Source: an uncultured Spirochaetaceae bacterium
GTDB taxonomy: Bacteria; Spirochaetota; Spirochaetia; Treponematales; Treponemataceae
NCBI GenBank assembly: GCA_902773215.1
Contig: CACYDQ010000381.1
Span: forward strand, 1-6,752
Length of the DNA: 6,752 bases
Direction of reading: 5' to 3'
Positions 1 to 5,796 of the stretch are shown piece by piece. Below the pieces are notes generated by a model that worked only from the letters and a program-made list of their open reading frames with translations, was not told where the DNA came from and made no database searches. The translations under genes were made by a program, and so were the position numbers. Every line of letters begins with the position of its first letter. The first letter of the stretch is position 1.

Positions 1-2041
1 CCTCGACAGCCTGCAGCAGGTTGCCCCTCTGGAAATCCGATTTGACGATGAAGGCCTGAGCCCCCGCGTCGATGAACTGTTTCTTTGCCTCCGGGTCGTA
101 TGCCCCCGAGACGACGATGACCGGCATGCCTTTGTACTGCTCCTGCCGCCGTATATTGTTCAGCAGTATTATTCCGTCCATGCGGGGCATGGCAATGTCC
201 GTTATGACCGCGTCAATGTGCTTTTCGTTCAGCTTGTTCAGCGCGTCCACCCCGTCCACCGCTGTCTCCACCGCGTAGCCCGAGCTTTCGAAGATTGCCG
301 CCTCGATTTCGCGCGTGGTGGGGGAGTCATCGACGACCAGGACGGAGTAGGTCTTCTTCATTTCCTTTACCCTCGACTTCTTGAGGTCGTAGGCTACGAG
401 CTTCTTGAGCCGCTGGATGATGTCCGGGATGTTGAGGACCGGGATTATCGAATAGTTCTCGTCAAAGACGATTCCGCGCAGGCTTCTCATGCTCTGCATG
501 ATTTTGGGCAGGGGGCTCGTGACAAGGTTCTCGTACTGGTCCACTGAGTCCACCATGATGCCGATGCAGCTCTCCAGGTACTCCACGACGACGATGTGGA
601 AGGACGGCATGCTTTTACCGGAGCCGAGTATGGACGAGAGGTTGTAGACGGGAATCAGGCGGTCGCCCAGCTTGATGAAGGTCTGGTCCTGGATAATCGT
701 CTTGGGGACGTTCTCGTTGTCCACCAGCTCCAGCACATACTCCGCCGGAAGCAGGAACTTCATGTCCCCCGAACGGATGAAAAGCCCCTCCTGCGTCGCG
801 ACCGTCAGCGGTATCGTCAGCTCGAATGTCGTTCCCTCGTTCTTCTTGGACGTGAGCCGTATCCTGCCCTTGATGGACTCGACGGAGCTGCGCACGATGT
901 CGAGCCCCATGCCCCTTCCCGACAGCAGGGTGGGGGTGGACAGGGTGGAAAAGCCCGGCGCGTAGAGGTACTGCTGCAGCTCGTTCTCGCTCTCTTTCCG
1001 TATGCTTTCCGCGTCAAGCGGGTAGAGCTTGATTGCTTTCTCGCGGATTTTTTCCCAGTTGATTCCCCGCCCGTCGTCGCTGACCTGTATGAGCAGGTGG
1101 TTTGACATCTGCCGGGCGACGAGCGAAATCTGCCCCGTCTCGTCCTTGCCTGCGGCAATGCGCTCCTCGCGGCTCTCTATGCCGTGGTCTATGCTGTTCC
1201 TGACCAGGTGCAGCAGGATGTCCCTGAGCCGCTCCAAGATGAATTTGTCAAGCATGAAACTGGCAGGGGGGATGTCAAGCTTTATCCCCTTGCCAGACTT
1301 TATCGCCTCGCTCTCTATCTGCCTCTTGAGCGGGGTCAGTATGATGTCCAGCGGGAGCAGCCTCAGGTCCAGTATCTGGTGCTGGGCGGCGAGGACGGAC
1401 TGTTCTATGCGGAGCACGTCCTCCTTCATCTGGTTGGGAAAGTCCGCCATCCGCATATCGGGCCGCTGCTGGCAGAGGTCGTCCAGCTGCTTCTTGAAGC
1501 TGAACTGCTTGGTGATGATGTCATCGACAGACTTGAGGATGGCGTTTATCTTTTCTATCGGGATTCGTATGGAGGTGATGCTGCCCAAATCCTCCTGCTG
1601 CTCATCCTGGACAACCTCCGTCACCCCGCTGTCCAAATCCTCCAGCGAGAAGAAAAGTCCTTCCGAGGCCTTGGCGTACACGTCCATCAGGGCCTCCGTG
1701 TTTACGCCGTCATCCTCGTCCATGAGGATTTTCTGCAGGCAGCCCTTGATGACATCGCAGGTCCTGAACGTCAGCTGCACTATCCGGTCGCTCAGCCGGT
1801 ACTTGCCCTCGCGGAGCCCCTTGTACACGTCCTCAAGCCCGTGAGAGATTTTTTCTATCGTGGAATAGGAGAGCATCCTCGCGGTGCCCTTTATCGTGTG
1901 CAGGCAGCGGAGGATGACCGTCAGATTATCTCTGTCGCCGTCGTCATTCTTGAGCTTGATTATGGAATCGTTGATGGTGTCCAGGTTCTCACCGGTCTCC
2001 GAGACAAATTCCTTCACAAAGTCATCTTTTGAGAACGCCAT
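1..2041 (-). CDS. cheA: Hybrid chemotaxis histidine kinase CheA with C-terminal receiver (3' end beyond window)
   Basis: Central kinase of the chemosensory complex: it autophosphorylates on an HPt histidine and passes the phosphate to receiver domains. 680 codons are visible, with no stop before the left edge. Domains in order: HPt (about 1-110) with the phospho-site in LHTIKGTARM (H48); no recognisable P2 domain, only an acidic linker (about 120-155); dimerisation helices (about 155-250); ATPase with N-box HLVRNSIDHG (N282), G1 DDGRG (322-326) and G2 GRGMGL (375-380); CheW-like regulatory domain (about 395-540); receiver from 561 with acidic pair D571/D572, phosphoacceptor D615 (ITDIAMP), S645 and K667 (IVKSDF). 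The receiver looks almost complete at the edge, so the stop should lie close by. The ATG at 2041 is 1 nt after the cheR stop, with an AAGGA Shine-Dalgarno 10 nt upstream. The HTIKGTARM signature and fused receiver resemble FrzE/WspE-class hybrids rather than E. coli CheA. All catalytic motifs are intact. Confidence 0.95.
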   Translation of the reverse strand, partial: MAFSKDDFVKEFVSETGENLDTINDSIIKLKNDDGDRDNLTVILRCLHTIKGTARMLSYSTIEKISHGLEDVYKGLREGKYRLSDRIVQLTFRTCDVIKGCLQKILMDEDDGVNTEALMDVYAKASEGLFFSLEDLDSGVTEVVQDEQQEDLGSITSIRIPIEKINAILKSVDDIITKQFSFKKQLDDLCQQRPDMRMADFPNQMKEDVLRIEQSVLAAQHQILDLRLLPLDIILTPLKRQIESEAIKSGKGIKLDIPPASFMLDKFILERLRDILLHLVRNSIDHGIESREERIAAGKDETGQISLVARQMSNHLLIQVSDDGRGINWEKIREKAIKLYPLDAESIRKESENELQQYLYAPGFSTLSTPTLLSGRGMGLDIVRSSVESIKGRIRLTSKKNEGTTFELTIPLTVATQEGLFIRSGDMKFLLPAEYVLELVDNENVPKTIIQDQTFIKLGDRLIPVYNLSSILGSGKSMPSFHIVVVEYLESCIGIMVDSVDQYENLVTSPLPKIMQSMRSLRGIVFDENYSIIPVLNIPDIIQRLKKLVAYDLKKSRVKEMKKTYSVLVVDDSPTTREIEAAIFESSGYAVETAVDGVDALNKLNEKHIDAVITDIAMPRMDGIILLNNIRRQEQYKGMPVIVVSGAYDPEAKKQFIDAGAQAFIVKSDFQRGNLLQAVE

Positions 2042-2042
2042 C

Positions 2043-3428
2043 TTATGTCTGTCCTTCCCCCGTGCCCTTCAAGTAATTGGTGCACAGCATTTCAAAGTAT
2101 TCGGGACTGAACTGCCCCATGAGGAAATCGAAGTCCTTCTTTCCCTCCTGCTTGTAGCTTTCTATCGCGCGCTTGCAGCTGGCGAAGTTTTTGCAGCTCT
2201 CAGCCTCATTCCCGGCTTTCTTTTGCAGGAAACCCATCCCGTAGCTCGCGGGCCAGAAGCTTGGGTTGAGCATGGCGGCCTTTTCCAGCTGGCCCAGGGC
2301 CTCGTCTTTGTTTTTTTCTTCGATATATATGAGCGCGGAGAAGAAGTACTTGAATTCCATCTCGTGGGGCTTGAATACCTTTTCCGAGAGGCTTTTCCTG
2401 GCGGACGAGGGATCGTGCCTGTCCAGGCTGTCCTTTATCCTGCCATAGAGCTCCTGTATGCTGCAGTTGTTTTCCGTGGCAGGAGAACAGGCGGCCCTGG
2501 GCTTCGGCATCTTTTCTGCTTCTGGTGTCACCGTCACTGCTGGCTTGGGCAGCGGGGGCAGGCGAACTGGCTCCGGGATCTTTTTTATGACCGGAACAAC
2601 AAGCGGCTTTTTTTCTGCCGCCTTCAGGCTTTCTGGGGGGGACTTTCTGAGATAATAGACGACCCCCGCGTGCAGCTTTTCGAAGGGGGGCAGCTTGCGG
2701 TCGATGTTTCCGACCTCGTTTATGGAAAGGATAAGGAGTCCCCCCTCCTTGAGGCTTTTTGACATCTTTGCAAGAATCCTGAGCCTGAGCTCATTCGTGA
2801 AGTAGATAAAGACATTCCGCATGAAGATGATGTCCATGCTGCCGTCCTGCACCGGCGGGGCAGACTGGCAGGCGAGGTTGTACTGGAATATGTTTATCTG
2901 CGAGAGCGTGTCCGGGGATATGGTCATCTTGTCGCCGTCCCAGCTTCCCTCCTGCTCTATGAGCGGCAGGTACTTGCTGCCGTCCGTGCGGAAAGAATTC
3001 TTCGTGTATACGCCCGCCCGGAATTTGGCGAGGGCATCGGTGTCTATGTCCGACGCTGAGACTGAGACCCTGACCCCGCAGTCCTTTGCGAGCGCATAAA
3101 TCGAGAGGGGCTCTTCGCCGGTGGAGCACGACGCGCTCCAGATGTTCAGCGTGTCTCCCGTGCGGGGCAGGAAAACTTCGTTCTTGAGGAAGTCGAACTG
3201 TTTTTCCTCACGGAAAAAGTATGTCTCGTTGACCGCGGCGGCGTTGGTCAGGTAGGAAAGCTCCCCGTCGTCCCGTTTTATGAGGGCGTTGTATTCCGAT
3301 GCCGAGATGTCCATGCCGACCGTCCGCTCCAGGATGAGCTTCTCCATGTACTCCCTGTGCGCGTTGGCAATCGTAATGCCTGAGTGAGCCTCGAGCGTCT
3401 GAAAAATCGGATCCAACTCCCTGAGCAT
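2043..3428 (-). CDS. cheR: CheR chemoreceptor glutamate methyltransferase with TPR-like C-terminal domain
   Basis: S-adenosylmethionine-dependent methyltransferase that methylates glutamates on chemoreceptors, countering CheB during adaptation. 461 aa, well above the roughly 280 aa of the minimal enzyme. Seen: an N-terminal helical region (1-65), the NETYFFRE motif (67-74), the SAM-binding loop ASCSTGEEP (99-107) followed by SIYALA, the acidic strand ASDIDTDAL (125-133), and the MRNVFIYF motif (203-210; family form CRNVLIYF). The catalytic domain ends near 262. A Pro/Lys-rich linker (about 263-325) leads to a helical tail (about 325-455) whose segments with ALGQLEKAAMLNPSFWPA look like TPR repeats, as in WspC- or FrzF-type CheR proteins. 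The tail probably binds a partner protein rather than substrate; that is inference. The start ATG follows the cheB stop after 8 nt, with an AGAGGG Shine-Dalgarno right upstream. The stop is 1 nt before cheA. Confidence 0.95.
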   Translation of the reverse strand: MLRELDPIFQTLEAHSGITIANAHREYMEKLILERTVGMDISASEYNALIKRDDGELSYLTNAAAVNETYFFREEKQFDFLKNEVFLPRTGDTLNIWSASCSTGEEPLSIYALAKDCGVRVSVSASDIDTDALAKFRAGVYTKNSFRTDGSKYLPLIEQEGSWDGDKMTISPDTLSQINIFQYNLACQSAPPVQDGSMDIIFMRNVFIYFTNELRLRILAKMSKSLKEGGLLILSINEVGNIDRKLPPFEKLHAGVVYYLRKSPPESLKAAEKKPLVVPVIKKIPEPVRLPPLPKPAVTVTPEAEKMPKPRAACSPATENNCSIQELYGRIKDSLDRHDPSSARKSLSEKVFKPHEMEFKYFFSALIYIEEKNKDEALGQLEKAAMLNPSFWPASYGMGFLQKKAGNEAESCKNFASCKRAIESYKQEGKKDFDFLMGQFSPEYFEMLCTNYLKGTGEGQT

Positions 3429-3436
3429 GTTCCCTC

Positions 3437-4528
3437 TTACCGCCTGATGTGGCTGACCGCCTCTGAGACTGCCGGGGCTATGCAGTTAAGCGGCAGGACC
3501 ACGTCGGCCGCACCGGCTTCTATGACCGCCTTGGGCATGCCGAACACGATGCAGCTCGCCTCGTCCTGGGCTATCATGAAGCCCCCTGCCCTCTTTACCT
3601 CCACGGCACCGTCCGCGCCGTCCCTTCCCATGCCGGTCAGCATGACGGCAAGGGCCTTGTTTCCCAGGAACATCGCCGCGCTGAAGAAAAGCTTGTCTAC
3701 CGAGGGCCGGAGGAAGTGCAAGGGCGGGTCGTCCGTGAGCTCCATGATGTAGTCCCTGCCCGCCTTGCTGACAACCAGGTGCTTGTCCGCTGGGGCTATG
3801 TACACGTGCCCCGGATCCGGACGCTCTCCGTTTGACGCGAGCGACACGGTGAAGTGGGTCGTGTCGTCCAGCCATTTGACCAGCTGCTTGTCAAACTGCT
3901 TGTCTATGTGCTGGGTTACCAAGATGGGCAGGGGGAAGTCCTCCGGCAGCTGCTTGAGGATTGCCTGAATTGCGCTCGGTCCCCCGGTCGAGGAGCCGAT
4001 GAGCAGCATCTCGTAGTCTTTTCTGGGGATGTGGGGGAGGGGGGCAGACCCGGGCGCGGGGGCCGCCGTGCCGGAATTCCCGAGCGATGCCTCAGCTTTT
4101 GCCTTGAGCCCACCCGAGCGGAGGAAGGGTCGGGATTTCTGCTTGTGGGTCTGGGATATAAGGTAGATTTTTTCCCTGAACTCCCTGAGCGTCTCCTGCG
4201 TCATGCCGGCGAGATTGGGCTTCTTGAACAGTTCCAGTGCGCCCGCTGTGATACACTTGTAGCTGTTGTCGAGCGTGTCCTCAGTCGTGAACATGACGAT
4301 GGCCGCGTCCGAGAAGTCGGCTATCCTTCTGGTCGCCTCAATGCCGTCCATGACGGGCATGTTAATGTCCATGATGATGAGATCAATGTTCCCGCCCGAG
4401 GCTTTTTCCACGGCCTCCTTGCCGTCCGCTGCCTCGCCTGCCAGTTCGAAGCGGCTGTCCTCCGTGAAGACCTGCTTGAGCATGCTCCGTACCAGGGCTG
4501 AATCGTCCACCAAAAGGACCCGTATCAT
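3437..4528 (-). CDS. cheB: CheB chemoreceptor glutamate methylesterase with N-terminal receiver
   Basis: Phosphorylation-activated enzyme that removes methyl groups from (and can deamidate) chemoreceptor glutamates. 363 aa, the usual family length. Receiver domain (1-125): VDDSAL with D8/D9, phosphoacceptor D54 in IIMDINMPVMDG, T81/T82 and the FKKP lysine (K103). A low-complexity Ala/Pro/Gly linker follows (about 130-168). The catalytic domain shows the serine loop IGSSTGGP (S180), the TQHID histidine (H207) and the TGMGRDGA aspartate (D303), matching the Ser-His-Asp triad of E. coli CheB in order and spacing. Nothing is truncated. Its ATG overlaps the TGA of the preceding gene (ATGA), with a GGGGGAA Shine-Dalgarno inside that gene, so translation is likely coupled. 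The natural phosphodonor is CheA encoded two genes downstream. Confidence 0.97.
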   Translation of the reverse strand: MIRVLLVDDSALVRSMLKQVFTEDSRFELAGEAADGKEAVEKASGGNIDLIIMDINMPVMDGIEATRRIADFSDAAIVMFTTEDTLDNSYKCITAGALELFKKPNLAGMTQETLREFREKIYLISQTHKQKSRPFLRSGGLKAKAEASLGNSGTAAPAPGSAPLPHIPRKDYEMLLIGSSTGGPSAIQAILKQLPEDFPLPILVTQHIDKQFDKQLVKWLDDTTHFTVSLASNGERPDPGHVYIAPADKHLVVSKAGRDYIMELTDDPPLHFLRPSVDKLFFSAAMFLGNKALAVMLTGMGRDGADGAVEVKRAGGFMIAQDEASCIVFGMPKAVIEAGAADVVLPLNCIAPAVSEAVSHIRR

Positions 4529-4911
4529 ATCTGTTCCCCCGCCGTGAATTTTTCCATGTCCACCATGTAGCGTATCTTGTTTCCGGCGAAAGCGAGCGGC
4601 TGCAGGCCGTGCCGTTCAAACGAGCGGTCGAGTATCCTGCATGCGCATAAGTCTTCCTCTTCCTCGCTGAGCCTGACGACCTGGGGCATCAGTGCCGTCA
4701 TGTAGCTTTTGCCCCGGATACACAGGACGGACTGCGTGTCCCCGCCTGCCCGAGCGGTGAAAGTGCTGCCGAAGGCTTTTTCCACGGCACCGTCTATGGA
4801 GATTGCCTGACTGTCCGCCAGCCCCAGCTTTGCGTCGGATATGTCGTTCTGGGGAATAAGAAGCTCGAAGGCCCCCCAGTCCAGGCCCGCGTACAAATCA
4901 GCTGTTCTCAA
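4525..4911 (-). CDS. Small CheW-like or unassigned protein of the chemosensory operon
   Basis: A 128-aa soluble protein with no signal peptide or membrane segment, lying between cheW and cheB. I do not recognise its family with certainty. The N-terminus contains GAFELLIPQNDISDA (13-27), which could match the first CheW strands. The middle VLCIRGKSYMTALMP (62-76) and end LAFAGNKIRYMVDMEKF (106-122) could be later strands, the last recalling the closing strand and helix of CheW. An acidic stretch SEEEEDL sits at 82-88. It may be a divergent CheW or coupling scaffold, or a system-specific accessory protein. The listed start is TTG at 4911, overlapping the cheW end by 14 nt, with GGGGGG only 3 nt upstream. 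A second TTG at 4896, 8 nt after GAGAA and just past the cheW stop, would give 123 aa and may be the true start. The stop TGA overlaps the cheB ATG. Position and coupling make it a real gene; its role is inference. Confidence 0.8.
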   Translation of the reverse strand: MRTADLYAGLDWGAFELLIPQNDISDAKLGLADSQAISIDGAVEKAFGSTFTARAGGDTQSVLCIRGKSYMTALMPQVVRLSEEEEDLCACRILDRSFERHGLQPLAFAGNKIRYMVDMEKFTAGEQI

Positions 4912-5356
4912 GGTCCCCCCGTATCTTTTCCGTGGCGGTCTTCAGGTCGAGCAGGGGGACCATGCTGTCGCCCCAGCTGATTGTCCCCGAGAAACAGCCG
5001 TGATCCTCCGACTGGGGGAAGAGTTGCCGGGTCACCTCCGCCGTGTACTTGAATTCTTCTATATTACTGACCAGCAGGGCTATGTCCTCGCAGTCCTTGA
5101 GCACAAGAAAAATCGTCTCCTTGCGCTTGACCTGCTCCTCCCTGCCCAGAAACAGCGACCAGTCCACTGCCGCGACGGGGCTCGAGTAGCAGTTGATGAT
5201 GCCCTTGACGTATGCCGGGGCAAACGGAACCGGGTAGATCGTATTATTCCTGACGATTTCCTTTACGGAGGAGGATTCCACCGCGAATTTCTCGCCGCCG
5301 GAGCTGAAAATGAGGTAGGGCCAGTCGTCCTCGGACTTTTCTTCGCTGTCGCTCAT
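4898..5356 (-). CDS. cheW: CheW coupling protein
   Basis: Adaptor that bridges chemoreceptors to the CheW-like domain of CheA in the signalling array. 152 aa, normal for single-domain CheW. After a short acidic N-terminus (1-12), the CheW fold is seen in YLIFSSGGEKFAVESSSVKE (14-33), the PVPFAPAYVKGIINC segment (42-56; family VxGxIN), SPVAAVDWSLFLG (59-71) and IFLVLKDCEDIALLV (82-96), ending with a hydrophobic strand near 131-138. The open frame continues upstream to an ATG at 5500, but those extra 48 residues are Cys/Arg-rich, have no CheW match and overlap the promoter. ATG 5356 is therefore the preferred start. No proper Shine-Dalgarno precedes it; GAAGA touches the ATG. It is the first gene of the operon. 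Confidence 0.93.
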   Translation of the reverse strand: MSDSEEKSEDDWPYLIFSSGGEKFAVESSSVKEIVRNNTIYPVPFAPAYVKGIINCYSSPVAAVDWSLFLGREEQVKRKETIFLVLKDCEDIALLVSNIEEFKYTAEVTRQLFPQSEDHGCFSGTISWGDSMVPLLDLKTATEKIRGDLENS

Positions 5357-5362
5357 TCTTCG

Positions 5363-5391
5363 ATTATATCTATTTTTACCGCGACATTCAA
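5363..5391 (-). promoter_or_regulatory. Sigma-70-type promoter of the che operon
   Basis: On the minus strand TTGAAT (5391-5386) and a perfect TATAAT (5368-5363) are separated by exactly 17 bp. Only 6 nt lie between the -10 box and the cheW ATG at 5356, so transcription would be expected to start at or next to the A of the ATG. That gives a leaderless or nearly leaderless mRNA, in keeping with the lack of a spaced Shine-Dalgarno. The motif match is directly visible; activity is inference. Confidence 0.6.
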
Positions 5392-5401
5392 GGCAAAATG
5401 A

Positions 5402-5475
5402 CTTCAGGGCAGATTCAAGACAAGTTCCCTTGTCATGGCATATTCTTCTGCAGGTTCCCGTTCTGTGCCCTGAAG
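5402..5475. repeat. 10-bp inverted repeat enclosing a 6-bp hairpin
   Basis: CTTCAGGGCA at 5402-5411 is perfectly complementary to TGCCCTGAAG at 5466-5475. The 54-nt interior contains a second perfect stem, GACAAG (5419-5424), TTCC loop, CTTGTC (5429-5434). The left arm ends 10 bp upstream of the che -35 box. It could be a regulator site pair, or a structured RNA if transcribed. It does not match a riboswitch class I recognise, and no T-run makes it a convincing terminator. Confidence 0.55.
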
Positions 5476-5581
5476 CAATCCTCCCATCAGCGGACATCAA
5501 GCAGTCAGTGCATCACAGAGCCCTCAAACACGTCTTTGCCATGTTTTCCGGTACAGATAGGAAACAGGCGTACGTACATTG

Positions 5582-5682
5582 CAATAAAAAAAATTCTTCC
5601 CGTAACCAAAAAAAATTCTGTACGTAAACAAAAAAGTTTCTGTATGGAAACGAAAAAAATTCTGTACGTAAACAATTTTTTT
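5582..5682. repeat. Tandem 22-bp repeats with regularly spaced A-tracts
   Basis: Three clear 22-bp tandem units lie at 5607-5628, 5629-5650 and 5651-5672, each with a C or CG, an A6-A8 tract, TTCTGTA/TTTCTGTA and a TAAA or GAAA end. A degenerate 25-bp unit precedes them (5582-5606), and a T7 tract (5676-5682) follows in register. Units 2 and 4 differ at only one position; unit 3 is more diverged. Homopolymer tract centres lie near 5589.5, 5611.5, 5632.5, 5656 and 5679, close to two DNA helical turns apart, so the DNA should be intrinsically curved (inference). The array ends 12 bp upstream of the TTGACA box at 5695. Confidence 0.85.
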
Positions 5683-5684
5683 CG
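5651..5684. repeat. AT-rich palindrome, 11-bp perfect arms
   Basis: CGAAAAAAATT (5651-5661) and AATTTTTTTCG (5674-5684) are perfect inverted copies around a 12-nt centre. The palindrome uses the last 22-bp unit as its left arm, and its right edge lies 10 bp before the TTGACA box. It could be a dimeric regulator site or UP-element-like DNA. The arms are too AT-rich for a typical intrinsic terminator stem. Confidence 0.65.
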
Positions 5685-5694
5685 AGGTAATGCC

Positions 5695-5724
5695 TTGACA
5701 AAGAACTTAGCTCAGGCGTAGTCT
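5695..5724 (+). promoter_or_regulatory. Putative promoter of the nucleoside phosphorylase gene
   Basis: A consensus TTGACA (5695-5700) faces the phosphorylase gene. The best -10 candidate is TAGTCT (5719-5724), 18 bp downstream and matching TATAAT at only three positions. The A/T tracts just upstream are where an UP element would sit. The -35 is convincing; the -10 is weak, so an activator or a different -10 is possible. The predicted leader is about 65 nt. Confidence 0.4.
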
Positions 5725-5796
5725 GCCAGTTCCCAGCCGATAGCATCAGTGATTTTCCTCCTTGCCAACGGCTCTACGGCATGCTACAGTGGTGGT

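Larger units (their letters stand above)
5357..5796. other. Divergent intergenic control region between cheW and the phosphorylase gene
   Basis: 440 bp with no credible gene. Its contents from left to right: the che promoter, a long-range inverted repeat with a nested hairpin (5402-5475), an unremarkable stretch (5476-5569), a GTACGTAC palindrome (5570-5577), the A-tract repeat array (5582-5682), an AT-rich palindrome (5651-5684) and a TTGACA box facing right. Base composition shifts to strongly AT-rich in 5578-5682 against GC-rich flanks. Short open frames across it merely read through the repeats. Confidence 0.75.

Noticed and set aside
1029..2032. Long plus-strand open frames opposite cheA
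   Set aside because: Antisense shadows in GC-rich DNA; Ser/Met- or Leu/Val-rich translations without motifs, while the minus frame holds all CheA motifs.
5402..5475. Purine-type riboswitch for the phosphorylase gene
   Set aside because: The enclosed hairpin has a 4-nt loop and the interior lacks the paired 7-nt loops and junction sequence of that class; it also lies far upstream, before the predicted promoter.
5357..5500. Upstream extension of cheW to an ATG at 5500 (200-aa reading)
   Set aside because: The added 48 residues are Cys/Arg-rich with no CheW similarity and overlap the promoter and part of the inverted repeat; ATG 5356 gives a normal-length CheW.
5582..5682. CRISPR array
   Set aside because: The 22-bp units are contiguous with no spacers between them.
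5398..5721. Plus-strand open frames across the intergenic region
   Set aside because: Low-complexity Lys-rich ends come from the A-tracts; no start signal or recognisable domain.
5513..5746. Minus-strand 77-codon open frame rich in Phe
   Set aside because: It simply translates the A/T-tract repeats; there is no Shine-Dalgarno, no family match, and the 22-bp period is not a multiple of three.
5749..5796. GTG start giving a 16-residue longer phosphorylase
   Set aside because: No Shine-Dalgarno upstream of the GTG and the extra residues fall outside the family's normal start; the ATG at 5797 is better, though not certain.
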